Part shown: positions 46,124-54,038 of the stretch, piece by piece
Layout of the letters: each line of letters starts with the position of its first letter
How positions within the stretch are numbered: the first letter of the stretch is position 1
Source: Desulforamulus reducens MI-1
GTDB lineage: Bacteria; Bacillota; Desulfotomaculia; Desulfotomaculales; Desulfotomaculaceae
DNA: 64,000 nt
NCBI RefSeq assembly: GCF_000016165.1
Contig: NC_009253.1
Location: 1,584,332-1,648,331, forward strand
Reading direction: 5' to 3'
Program-made: the position numbers and the translations under genes
The notes under the pieces: model-generated
The model's input: the letters and a program-made list of their open reading frames with translations, nothing else
Database searches by the model: none
What the model was told of the DNA's origin: nothing

Positions 46124-46987
46124 GTGTTAAAGGATTATGTACTCGCCAAATCGGTTGATGATGTTTTAGCTGAGCTTAACACATATGCAGGAAAAGCCAG
46201 GATCATTGCCGGTGGCTCAGATGCAATGCTGGATCTTAACTCAGGAAAACTCAAAACAGATTGTCTGATTGATATTACTAAGATCGGTGAACTCAAAAAG
46301 ATTGATTATATGGATGGACAAATTGTCATAGGTGCTGCGGTAACACACAGTGAAGTAAAAAATTCGGAGTTAATTAAAACAAAGGCACCTCTATTGTCCG
46401 ACGCTTCTGGATCAGTGGGATCGCTTCAAATTAGAAATACGGCTACGGTGGTTGGTAATGTTTTAAATGCCCAGCCCGCTGCAGATGCCGCAGTGGCTTT
46501 AGTTGCTTTGGGAGCCGAGGCAGAAATTAAAGACATGACAGGCACTGTTTATGTACCTGTTGAAGAAATGTATGCTGGAGTCGGTAAATCAACGGTTGAT
46601 TCTACTAAACAACTGGTTACTGCTGTGAAATTTTCGGCCTTAGTTGAGGGGCAGGGTTCTGCCTTTGTAAGACTTGCTCAGAGGGGAGCACTGGCACTGC
46701 CTATGCTAAATGTTGCAGTTGTTATCTCTCTTAAGGAAGAAAAAGTAGAATGGGTTCGTATTGTCATGGCTCCAGTGGCCCCAAAACCAATTAGAGCAAG
46801 AATGGCAGAAAAAGTATTACAGAATGCATCCGTCAGTGAGGAGCTTATAGAAGAGGCTGCCAGGGTGGCCTGTACAGAAGCCAATCCCCGTAACAGTGCC
46901 CTAAGAGGTTCCGCGGAGTATAGAAAAGAAGTCTTGGAGGTTTTAGTCAAACGTGCACTGGAACAAGCTATATCCGCAGCAAGGTAA
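46124..46987 (+). CDS. Molybdenum hydroxylase, FAD-binding subunit
   Basis: 287 aa, CoxM/XdhB type. Passes electrons from the iron-sulfur subunit to FAD. Visible: ARIIAGGSDAMLDLNSGK (first FAD loop), LQIRNTATVVGNVLNAQPAAD (second loop), and SAFVRLAQRGALALPMLNVA at the C-terminus. GTG 46124 follows AAAGGAGG at ideal spacing; an upstream in-frame ATG lies inside the promoter. First gene of the three-subunit operon. Confidence 0.9.
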   Translation: MLKDYVLAKSVDDVLAELNTYAGKARIIAGGSDAMLDLNSGKLKTDCLIDITKIGELKKIDYMDGQIVIGAAVTHSEVKNSELIKTKAPLLSDASGSVGSLQIRNTATVVGNVLNAQPAADAAVALVALGAEAEIKDMTGTVYVPVEEMYAGVGKSTVDSTKQLVTAVKFSALVEGQGSAFVRLAQRGALALPMLNVAVVISLKEEKVEWVRIVMAPVAPKPIRARMAEKVLQNASVSEELIEEAARVACTEANPRNSALRGSAEYRKEVLEVLVKRALEQAISAAR

Positions 46988-47014
46988 GTTATCAATCTTA
47001 AGGGAGGTATTCAA

Positions 47015-47500
47015 GTGAAGAAGAAAGTATTGAATTTTAAGCTAAATGGGGATCCCATGGAATTGCTTGTTTCCCCTGAAGATACTTTACTTGATGTATT
47101 AAGGGATCAACTGGGTTTAACCGGAACTAAAAAGGGTTGCGGCAAAGGAGAATGTGGGGCCTGTACCGTTATAATGAATGGTAAAAGTGTAAATTCCTGC
47201 ATAGTCCCGGCTTTACAGGCAATGGATAGCGAGGTGGAAACCATTGAAGGTATCGGTACTTCAGAAAAACTGCACCCGTTGCAGGAAACCTTTATTGACC
47301 ATGGCGCTATTCAATGTGGTTTTTGTACCCCTGGTATGATCATGTCGGCTAAAGCTCTATTGGATCAAAACTTAGCTCCAACCCGTACAGAAATCAAAGA
47401 GGCCATTGCGGGAAATATTTGCCGATGCACTGGCTATGTAAAAATTGAAGAGGCCGTACAGTCTGCCGCTGAGATAATGAAAAACAATAAAGAACAGTAA
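47015..47500 (+). CDS. Molybdenum hydroxylase, [2Fe-2S] subunit
   Basis: 161 aa, CoxS/XdhC type. Ferredoxin-like cluster: GCGKGECGACTVI plus Cys in VNSC; C-terminal helical cluster: CGFCTPGMIM and ICRCTGY. All eight Cys ligands are present. GTG start with AAGGGAGG. 27 bp after the FAD subunit. Confidence 0.95.
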   Translation: MKKKVLNFKLNGDPMELLVSPEDTLLDVLRDQLGLTGTKKGCGKGECGACTVIMNGKSVNSCIVPALQAMDSEVETIEGIGTSEKLHPLQETFIDHGAIQCGFCTPGMIMSAKALLDQNLAPTRTEIKEAIAGNICRCTGYVKIEEAVQSAAEIMKNNKEQ

Positions 47501-47513
47501 GGGAGGGAAAAAA

Positions 47514-49790
47514 GTGAAAAAAGATTATGCTGTGGTTGGAAAAAGCGTTCGTCGGTTAGACGCAATGGAAAAGGCCATGGGGAAAGCGACCTTTACCACT
47601 GATATAAAATTACCTGGTATGTTATACGGCAAGGTTTTACGAAGTCCGCATCCCCACGCAAGGATTGTCAAGATTGATACCAGCAAAGCGGAGGCCCTGC
47701 CGGGGGTAAAGGCTGTGGCTACTTATCTTAATACCCCTCGGGTAAAATTTAATACTTCGGCTACTTCCACTTTCACCATTCCGCCCTTGCAGCCTGTGGA
47801 AGACCAATATATATTTGATTCTGTGGTTCGCTATGTGGGGGATGAAGTTGCTGCAGTGGCGGCTGTTTCCAAAAGTATAGCCCAGGAAGCCTTAGGATTA
47901 ATTGAAGTGGAATATGAATTATTACCCACTGTATTTGACCCCTTAGAGGCTATGAAGGATGATGCTCCGGTTATTCACGAATCTGAGGCCGGCAAGAATA
48001 TTCCCGGGGAGAAAATTCATATAGAAATGGGTGATGTCGAAAAGGGTTTTAACGAAGCCGATTATGTTTTTGAGCATACCTTTAAACTGCCAGTGCAAAA
48101 GCAGGCACAAATGGAGACCCAGGCGGCAGTGGCCCAGGTTGCTGTGGATGGTAAGGTAACGGTATGGTCTACCACCCAAACTCCCCACCCCTCCAGAAGA
48201 ATTTTAGCAACCATTTTTGGTATACCCTACAGTAAAGTTCGTGTATTGAACCCACCTTATATTGGCGGCGGTTTTGGCGTTCGTATCGGATTGTCCGCCA
48301 AGGCCGAACCCATAGCCCTGGCTCTGGCCATGCTGGCTAAACAACCGGTTAAAGTGGTATACGACCGTAAGGAAGACTTTATTGCTTCAGATACACGGCA
48401 TGCAGGTTATGTAACTGTTAAAACAGGGGTTAACAAGGATGGAACCTTTAATGCTCGCAAAATAACTGCCATCCTTAATTCTGGTGCCTATTGCAGTTGG
48501 AGTGCAGAAGCTCCCGGGGTTCTTGGCGCTATGGGTCTTTCTATCTACTATTGCCCGAACCAACTATATGATGGTCATAGTGTATACACCAATACCACTC
48601 CTGCTGGAGCCATGCGGGGTTTTGGCAACCCACAGGCCATGTTTGCTGTGGATTCCCAGGTGGATATTATTGCTGAGTCCCTTTCAATGGACCCCTTAGA
48701 ACTAAGACGGAAAAACATGATGCGGACTGGCCAGCCATGGGTGTTGCCCTATCCCTGCTTGAGTTCCGGCTTGGAAGAGTGCATGGACCGGGGAGCTAAG
48801 GAAATTGGTTGGGAGCGCAGAACCAAGCTAAGCAAGGACGGTACTAAGCGGAGGGGAATGGGTATGGCCATTGGTACCCACGTATCCAATGCTTGGCCCT
48901 TCTGCGGGGACTATTCCAATGCCTATGTAACAGTGCAACAGGATGGTTCTGTTCATGTAGCCAGCGGGGTGCCGGACATGGGTACTGGAACCATGACCAC
49001 CCTTAGCCAGATGGCTGCAGAAATATTAGGGGTCACCATTGATCAAGTGGGCATTACCATTGCTGATACGGAGTCCACTCCCTTTGAGATTGGTAGTCAC
49101 GCCAGCCGTACCTGTTATGCATCCGGTACAGCGGTGGTGGCTGCTGCCCAGGATGCCAGAAAACAAGTGGTTGAATATGCTGGCAAGATGCTGAATGTAA
49201 ATCCAGACGAGTTGGATATTGAAGAAGGTATTATTTATTCAACCCTCAATGAGGAAATTCGAGTTCCTCTGGGTACAGTAGCAATTGAAGCCCACCTGCA
49301 TGGTCTACAGTTTATTGGGGTAGGTAAAATTATACCGCAGAATGCTCCTCCCTACCTGGCCCACTTTGCCGAAGTTGAGGTCGATACCGAAACAGGAAAA
49401 GTAAGTATAATTAAGCTGGTTGCTGCTCACGATGTAGGAAAAGCCATACACCCCATTATTGTGGAGGGGCAATTGGAGGGCGGACTGGCAATGGGTGTTG
49501 GCTACGCTCTCAGTGAGGAGATTAAGTATGATAGCAAAGGGAAACAGTTAAATGATGGCTTTCATAAATACATGCTACCCACAGCCATGGATATTCCAGA
49601 AATGAAGGCCATTATTGTAGAGGCTGAAGATCCCACAGGTCCCTTTGGTGCTAAGGGCGTTGGGGAAACTGGACTGGTGGCGACTGCTGCTGCCATTGCC
49701 AATGCAGTATACGAAGCCATTGGAATCCGGTTCTTTGAAATACCCTTAACTGAGGAGCGGGTTTACAAGGCTCTAAAAGAACGCAAATAG
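47514..49790 (+). CDS. Molybdenum hydroxylase, large (molybdopterin) subunit
   Basis: 758 aa, CoxL/XdhA type. Substrate hydroxylation at the Mo centre. Visible: RVLNPPYIGGGFGVRIG, GAMRGFGNPQAMFA, GVPDMGTGTMTT, and GAKGVGETGLVATA with the catalytic Glu. The VAYRCSFR motif of CO dehydrogenases is absent, so a CO dehydrogenase is unlikely; an aldehyde, purine or N-heterocycle oxidase is possible. GTG start with GGGAGGG. The ErcA/kinase/regulator unit upstream suggests an alcohol- or aldehyde-linked substrate; that is inference. Confidence 0.92.
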   Translation: MKKDYAVVGKSVRRLDAMEKAMGKATFTTDIKLPGMLYGKVLRSPHPHARIVKIDTSKAEALPGVKAVATYLNTPRVKFNTSATSTFTIPPLQPVEDQYIFDSVVRYVGDEVAAVAAVSKSIAQEALGLIEVEYELLPTVFDPLEAMKDDAPVIHESEAGKNIPGEKIHIEMGDVEKGFNEADYVFEHTFKLPVQKQAQMETQAAVAQVAVDGKVTVWSTTQTPHPSRRILATIFGIPYSKVRVLNPPYIGGGFGVRIGLSAKAEPIALALAMLAKQPVKVVYDRKEDFIASDTRHAGYVTVKTGVNKDGTFNARKITAILNSGAYCSWSAEAPGVLGAMGLSIYYCPNQLYDGHSVYTNTTPAGAMRGFGNPQAMFAVDSQVDIIAESLSMDPLELRRKNMMRTGQPWVLPYPCLSSGLEECMDRGAKEIGWERRTKLSKDGTKRRGMGMAIGTHVSNAWPFCGDYSNAYVTVQQDGSVHVASGVPDMGTGTMTTLSQMAAEILGVTIDQVGITIADTESTPFEIGSHASRTCYASGTAVVAAAQDARKQVVEYAGKMLNVNPDELDIEEGIIYSTLNEEIRVPLGTVAIEAHLHGLQFIGVGKIIPQNAPPYLAHFAEVEVDTETGKVSIIKLVAAHDVGKAIHPIIVEGQLEGGLAMGVGYALSEEIKYDSKGKQLNDGFHKYMLPTAMDIPEMKAIIVEAEDPTGPFGAKGVGETGLVATAAAIANAVYEAIGIRFFEIPLTEERVYKALKERK

Positions 49791-49808
49791 TCAAGTTATT
49801 AACTCTGA

Positions 49809-49835
49809 GGGACACCTTACGACCTAAGGTGTCCC
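49809..49835 (+). terminator. Hairpin after the molybdenum hydroxylase operon
   Basis: GGGACACCTTA / TAAGGTGTCCC stem, no T tract. May protect the transcript end or pause transcription; a second, T-rich terminator follows at 49913. Confidence 0.6.
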
Positions 49836-49912
49836 CAGAATGCTGTTACACTGCTTCGAAAATCGTTCACTATGGATAAGTAAATATTTTTAATAACTTT
49901 GCCAACAAGCTA

Positions 49913-49945
49913 AACAACCTCTTCTAATCGGAAGAGGTTGTTTTT
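49913..49945. terminator. Terminator between the Mo-hydroxylase operon and the DMT transporter
   Basis: AACAACCTCTTC / GAAGAGGTTGTT with TTT on the plus side; it overlaps the 3' end of the convergent gene. Confidence 0.75.
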
Positions 49946-50841
49946 ATGGTATTTACGGTTTGGGAAGTGTTTCCCCTCATATTATAGTAAACCCCCAAAA
50001 TGATAAAAAAGCTGCCAAGAAAGAAAGTATTGCTTAGTTGTTCTTGTAAGAACAGCAAACCCAGCAGTGTGCCTACCACCGGTTGAAAGAAGAAAAACAA
50101 TCCTGCTTGGTGAGAAGGTAGCATGGATAGACCTTTGTTCCAACTAAAAAATGCTAAGGCAGTAGAAATGATAGCAATATACAAGATGCTTAGCACCATG
50201 GGGAGTTGAATCAAATCCTCAAAGGACCATATGTTACGTTCAAAAAAAATACAGGGAAAAGTCAGGACAGTAGCAATTAGAATGCCCCAGGTGGTGATCT
50301 GTAGGGGTGTATAGATGGTGGAAATCTTTCTAGAGATCACCGAATAATAACCCCAGAAAAGTGCTGCCTCCAGTAAAAACAGTTTTCCTATAATAGTTTT
50401 ATCTGGACCCTGTGAACCGGGCATACCAACAACCACCAGCACACCGATAAAGGCAATGGCAATGGAAACCACCTGCTTGAGGGTAATCTTTTCTTTCAAT
50501 AAAGGAATGGCAAAGGCGGATAAGAAGACTGGTGATAAGGTTGTTATTACTGCACCCATGTGGGCTGAAGATAATTTTGTACCGATAAATTGAGCGGCAA
50601 TGGATAGAAAATAACCAACAAATCCTATCTGAAAGACCAGGTTTCTCTGTTGGCGGGGGATCAATTGAGCCCCTTTGAAATAGAGAATTGCCAACAATAG
50701 ACCGGATGCAATCAGATAACGGATAAAAAGTAATGTAAAGGGTGGTATTGTATCAAGGGCGAATTTGCTAACAACATACATGCCTCCCCAAATACTGGCA
50801 GCCAGCGATAAGTAAAAGGCCCCTACATAATGCTCTTTCAA
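49924..50841 (-). CDS. EamA/DMT-family transporter
   Basis: About 305 aa, ten membrane helices in two EamA repeats (SLAASIWGGMYVVSKFAL; LLEAALFWGYYSVISRK), a drug/metabolite exporter family. The AGGAGG site is only one base from ATG 50847 but six from TTG 50841, so TTG is the better start. The upstream AraC gene on the same strand may control it. Substrate cannot be read from sequence. Confidence 0.85.
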   Translation of the reverse strand: MKEHYVGAFYLSLAASIWGGMYVVSKFALDTIPPFTLLFIRYLIASGLLLAILYFKGAQLIPRQQRNLVFQIGFVGYFLSIAAQFIGTKLSSAHMGAVITTLSPVFLSAFAIPLLKEKITLKQVVSIAIAFIGVLVVVGMPGSQGPDKTIIGKLFLLEAALFWGYYSVISRKISTIYTPLQITTWGILIATVLTFPCIFFERNIWSFEDLIQLPMVLSILYIAIISTALAFFSWNKGLSMLPSHQAGLFFFFQPVVGTLLGLLFLQEQLSNTFFLGSFFIILGVYYNMRGNTSQTVNTIKTTSSD

Positions 50842-50883
50842 AGACATCCCTCCTGCAAAAAATACTTATCCTCATTATAAATA

Positions 50884-50912
50884 AAATAAAGGGCTTTTTT
50901 TGCCCTTTATTT
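50884..50912. terminator. Terminator between AraC regulator and DMT transporter
   Basis: AAATAAAGGGC / GCCCTTTATTT stem with a T-rich loop. Confidence 0.75.
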
Positions 50913-50926
50913 AGCATTTCTTTATC

Positions 50927-51649
50927 TTATCTTTGGAAAGCTTTTCGATAGTCCGAGGCGGACATACCTTCTTTTTGCCTGAACAACCTCGCCAAAGAAG
51001 ATTGCTGTTCATAGCCAACCTCCTGAGCAATTCTTAATAAAGAGAAGTCAGTATTGATTAAAAGGTATTTAGCTTTTTCTAAACGGAGTTTCTGAATAAA
51101 GGCAAGCGGTGAAAGTCCTGTTTTTTTCTGAAACCATTGACAGTAATAAGACGGGTTATAATGTTCCAGTGCCGCCAAATACTCCAGAGATATTTTTTCC
51201 TGGTAATGGTTTTGCACATATTGGATGGATACTGGTTGATCAAAATTGTATAAAAGACGGGAGGCATATCTGAACAAATCATGAAGGGATGGATTTGGTT
51301 TAGAATGCGCTCCTGTTTCACTTAAAAATAAAAACCGAAGAGATTCCCAACGCTGGTCCAAAGGTAAATAAACCCCACCATCCATATTTTTATAGTTTTG
51401 TTCTGGTAATAATGATGCGGGAATATCCAGGACAAGAAATTCATTCTTGTCCTTGGAATAGAAGGTGTGGTTATCTCCAGGTGGTAAAAAGAATAAGTGC
51501 TTGTTATCAAGTCTTACTCTGTGTAAGTTAGTCTCAATAAATAGAGTTCCTTGTAGGGGCAACAGCAATTGGCCAAAGGAGTGGGCATGGCTAAGACAAG
51601 AATTGGTGTAAATTCGTCTTTCACACAAAATATTTCTTAACTCGTCCAT
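50927..51649 (-). CDS. AraC-family transcriptional regulator
   Basis: 240 aa. N-terminal cupin ligand domain (HSFGQLLLPLQGTLFIET, FFLPPGDNHTFYSK) and a C-terminal double helix-turn-helix (NPSYYCQWFQKKTGLSPLAF; LLRIAQEVGYEQQSSLARLF). Probably controls the transporter gene just downstream. Divergent DNA upstream (51650-52147) contains a decayed gene. Confidence 0.88.
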   Translation of the reverse strand: MDELRNILCERRIYTNSCLSHAHSFGQLLLPLQGTLFIETNLHRVRLDNKHLFFLPPGDNHTFYSKDKNEFLVLDIPASLLPEQNYKNMDGGVYLPLDQRWESLRFLFLSETGAHSKPNPSLHDLFRYASRLLYNFDQPVSIQYVQNHYQEKISLEYLAALEHYNPSYYCQWFQKKTGLSPLAFIQKLRLEKAKYLLINTDFSLLRIAQEVGYEQQSSLARLFRQKEGMSASDYRKAFQR

Positions 51650-51766
51650 AACCTAACCCCCTTATTATACCTATCACTATTATAATGCATTTTTCTTAAA
51701 GAGCTAAGACCTTTGTTTTGTCATGCCTAAATCGCACCCTGACTGTGCAAAAACCTCTTTTATGTT

Positions 51767-51979
51767 ATGCCGGATAGCATTCAAGTTTATTTCGGTCCAG
51801 ATAGGTTCGTGCATAAAAACAACCTCTTTAATATTGCTTATTTTTGGAACTTAGGTAACATTTGTAATTTTAATCTGAAGGCACCCATTAAAAGGTTTAC
51901 AACAACGGATATTCCTGTTCCCTATAGCAAAACCGCTGGAAATTTTTATATACCCAGTCCAAACAAAACTGATGAATGA
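51767..51979 (+). pseudogene. Remnant of an alpha-ketoacid dehydrogenase E1-beta gene (C-terminus)
   Basis: The last 35 codons, LKAPIKRFTTTDIPVPYS and then NFYIPSPNK, match the C-terminal APVKRVTGxDTPxPYS...LPDPEKI pattern of E1-beta/transketolase-like subunits. The preceding residues are not family-like and no ribosome site is present, so only the gene end survives. No other gene in 51650-52147. Confidence 0.5.
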
Positions 51980-52159
51980 GATTAGGACAATAATATAAGG
52001 GACTTAGCATAATTGGGCGGAATTTGCAAATGTTTTGCCAAAGGTCAGGTCTGTAATATATATGGGCCCTTTAGACTATTAAAGATGGGTAGAATTGCTC
52101 AATAATCACCCAAAAAATTTAAAAACTGTGTTTTTTGGAAAATAGTAGTGGAATTTCAC

Positions 52160-52735
52160 ATGAGTAGTCGTTATTATAGAAGGAGAAATAGACAGACCAT
52201 GAAGAGGTGGATGACCATTCCTACCATAATAGACACGTCAGCTGGCAATTTGCCTTCCAGGGAAGATAAAATAGATGGCTTAACCAGAGGGAAAAGAAAG
52301 AAAAAAAAGTATCAGATGAAGAAGGGACTTAAGAGATTCCTTTTTTTGTCAATGTTGGTTTTGCTTTGTGCCGGTGGGTATTATTTAGCCAAAAACAGTT
52401 TTCATTTGCAGTTAGCATCGGGGGCGCCACTGGAAAAACCAGTTGAGCAACTGCATGTATTGGATACATCCAGGATCTATTTATATGCTCCCCAATTTGA
52501 ACAAGGCAATATCGTACTGCAGGGAACTGTCCTAAGTCCAGAACTGCAATATAAGAATTCCCAATACAAGATGATTGGCAAGGATATGTATATCCGTTTA
52601 CTGGTTCAAGCAAACCCTGACAAGACCTTAAAAGAATTTGGTTTTAAAGTACCCTACGATAAAAATAAAATTAAAAAAGTTTATATCATGGGGCCTACTG
52701 AAAAGGATAAATACCTTGTATTACAAAACCCGTAG
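52160..52735 (+). CDS. Membrane-anchored protein of unknown function (191 aa)
   Basis: Basic cytosolic head (SSRYYRRRNRQTMKRW, GKRKKKKYQMKKG), one membrane helix (RFLFLSMLVLLCAGGYYLA), and an outside domain of ~110 residues (IYLYAPQFEQGNIVLQGTVL) that looks beta-rich. ATG 52160 has weak GTGGA upstream; GTG 52148 is the other start. No family recognised. Upstream of tatA, so a wall or export role is possible, without direct evidence. Confidence 0.6.
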   Translation: MSSRYYRRRNRQTMKRWMTIPTIIDTSAGNLPSREDKIDGLTRGKRKKKKYQMKKGLKRFLFLSMLVLLCAGGYYLAKNSFHLQLASGAPLEKPVEQLHVLDTSRIYLYAPQFEQGNIVLQGTVLSPELQYKNSQYKMIGKDMYIRLLVQANPDKTLKEFGFKVPYDKNKIKKVYIMGPTEKDKYLVLQNP

Positions 52736-52884
52736 CTTAAGTAGAAACTATAAAATTAAATATATTGTCTCCCTATCAGCTGATAGATATTTAACGAAAT
52801 AGATTGTATAATTAAATTCTTAGGGATTAAAATAAGAATTTTATCCTTGTCTTCAGTAATAATCAATACAGGGAGGTTAATGCT

Positions 52885-53058
52885 ATGTATGGAGCCCTGC
52901 AACCTACTCACTTACTACTAATTTTATTTATTGTTCTGATTATTTTTGGGCCTGGCAAAATGGTCGGTATGGGAAAAAAACTGGGTGAAACTGTACGCGA
53001 ATTCAAAAATGAGGTTACGGTAGAGGACGATCAGGAGAAAAAGAACGAGAACAGTTAA
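52885..53058 (+). CDS. tatA: Twin-arginine translocase TatA/E-type protein
   Basis: 57 aa, very short. N-terminal helix THLLLILFIVLIIFGPGKM, the FGPxK hinge, then an amphipathic helix (GMGKKLGETVREFKN) and a charged tail. AGGGAGGT ribosome site seven bases before ATG. TatA oligomers form the Tat pore. No tatC is in the window. Folded redox enzymes, for example Mo proteins, are typical Tat cargo, but the Mo hydroxylase here is cytosolic by sequence. Confidence 0.88.
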   Translation: MYGALQPTHLLLILFIVLIIFGPGKMVGMGKKLGETVREFKNEVTVEDDQEKKNENS

Positions 53059-53091
53059 TTGATTAAATTTATTTAATTATTTATGTGTTTA

Positions 53092-53141
53092 AAAACCACC
53101 TTCACTGAATATATATTTCAAAAAGCAGTGGAGGTGGTTTT
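53092..53141 (+). promoter_or_regulatory. Hairpin that ends tatA and covers the next ribosome site
   Basis: Near-perfect 16-bp stem: AAAACCACCTTCACTG (53092-53107) against CAGTGGAGGTGGTTTT (53126-53141), with a single T-G pair. The right arm contains the GGAGGTGG ribosome site of the following gene. It can both terminate tatA and hide that ribosome site. Confidence 0.65.
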
Positions 53142-53144
53142 GTG

Positions 53145-53354
53145 ATGTTTCCTAAGCACACTCGTGTCATCCTTCACAACGGTAAAGAATATCATCTGAC
53201 AGAGACTTGGAGTGGTGAGATTATTGTTATACAGGCGGGCTCAGACAAACCATTGGACTGGAAAAGCTATGAGTATGTCAGTGTAGTTTCCGAGTATAAA
53301 ATACTGGAAAATACCTTGCAAGAAGCTGCATTCAATACAATAAGCAACGGATAA
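53145..53354 (+). CDS. Small protein of unknown function (69 aa)
   Basis: Beta-rich small protein (HTRVILHNGKEYHLTETWSG) with an acidic C-terminus. ATG 53145, or GTG 53142, after GGAGGTGG. No family recognised. Its ribosome site is held in the arm of the hairpin after tatA. Confidence 0.55.
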   Translation: MFPKHTRVILHNGKEYHLTETWSGEIIVIQAGSDKPLDWKSYEYVSVVSEYKILENTLQEAAFNTISNG

Positions 53355-53357
53355 TGA

Positions 53358-53387
53358 AAGCCCCCGGCATAAGCCGGGGGCTTGTTT
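53358..53387 (+). terminator. Terminator
   Basis: AAGCCCCCGGC / GCCGGGGGCTT with ATAA loop, then GTTT. Immediately before repeat copy C. Confidence 0.85.
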
Positions 53388-53388
53388 G

Positions 53389-53478
53389 GCATATCAGAAA
53401 GTATAAAACTTTCCGATATGCATAAGGGCAAACTAAGGCTCCGCCGACGTCTAAAGACTTGGCGGAGCCAAGTTTTTC
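53389..53478 (+). repeat. 89-bp double-hairpin repeat, copy C
   Basis: Third copy, + orientation, with the same two hairpins as copies A and B, and identical to A over the core. It lies between a small unknown gene and the convergent CBS gene. Confidence 0.9.
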
Positions 53479-53523
53479 TAATATATTACTTCATTTATTG
53501 ATAAACCTACTATTAGCATCCAA

Positions 53524-54015
53524 TTATAGTAGGTTTCCCAGCAACCAGAACAAATCAATGGTTCGAATAACCCCAATGGGAACATGGTTTTCCAGTACCG
53601 GGATCAGGTTCTCCTCTTGCAAAAGCATCTTCCTAATAACCTCTTGGATTGGTTGCTGGGTGTCTACAGTACCTAGAAAAATGGGTCGCATGATGTCCTT
53701 TACCTTAATACCCTCAGATTCATGGATCCGATTAATAAAAAACCAACTCCAGGAGGCAGATTTAACCCAAGGATCATTGTAATGATCTTTAAGTCCCACT
53801 GCCTTTAAAAGATCTAATAAGGTTAATATTCCACTCACATTACCCTTATTATCCAGTACAATCAGGGCTCGATGACCATGAAAGGCCCCAGACTTATCGC
53901 GGTAGATGGAAATTCTCAAGGTGTAAATGGCATGGCGAATAGAATCATCCGCTGAGACCGTGGCGTAATCACTTAACGGGATCATAACATCACGGGCAGT
54001 TAAACTCTGCAGCAT
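53524..54015 (-). CDS. Tandem CBS-domain protein, copy 1
   Basis: 163 aa, two CBS domains (VMIPLSDYATVSADDSIRHA; VKDIMRPIFLGTVDTQQPI) and nothing else; CBS pairs bind adenosyl ligands. Paralogue of the protein at 58922, with the same end (PIGVIRTIDLFWLLGNLL against VGVIRTIDVFGILGILL). Third gene of kinase-regulator-CBS, 23 bp after the regulator. A regulator of a transporter or of the kinase is a plausible role. Confidence 0.85.
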   Translation of the reverse strand: MLQSLTARDVMIPLSDYATVSADDSIRHAIYTLRISIYRDKSGAFHGHRALIVLDNKGNVSGILTLLDLLKAVGLKDHYNDPWVKSASWSWFFINRIHESEGIKVKDIMRPIFLGTVDTQQPIQEVIRKMLLQEENLIPVLENHVPIGVIRTIDLFWLLGNLL

Positions 54016-54038
54016 TCATACCACCCTTTCTATAATAC

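Noticed and set aside
47514-49790. CO dehydrogenase (coxL) annotation for the large subunit
   Set aside because: The diagnostic active-site motif of form I CO dehydrogenases is not present; a general Mo-hydroxylase call is safer.
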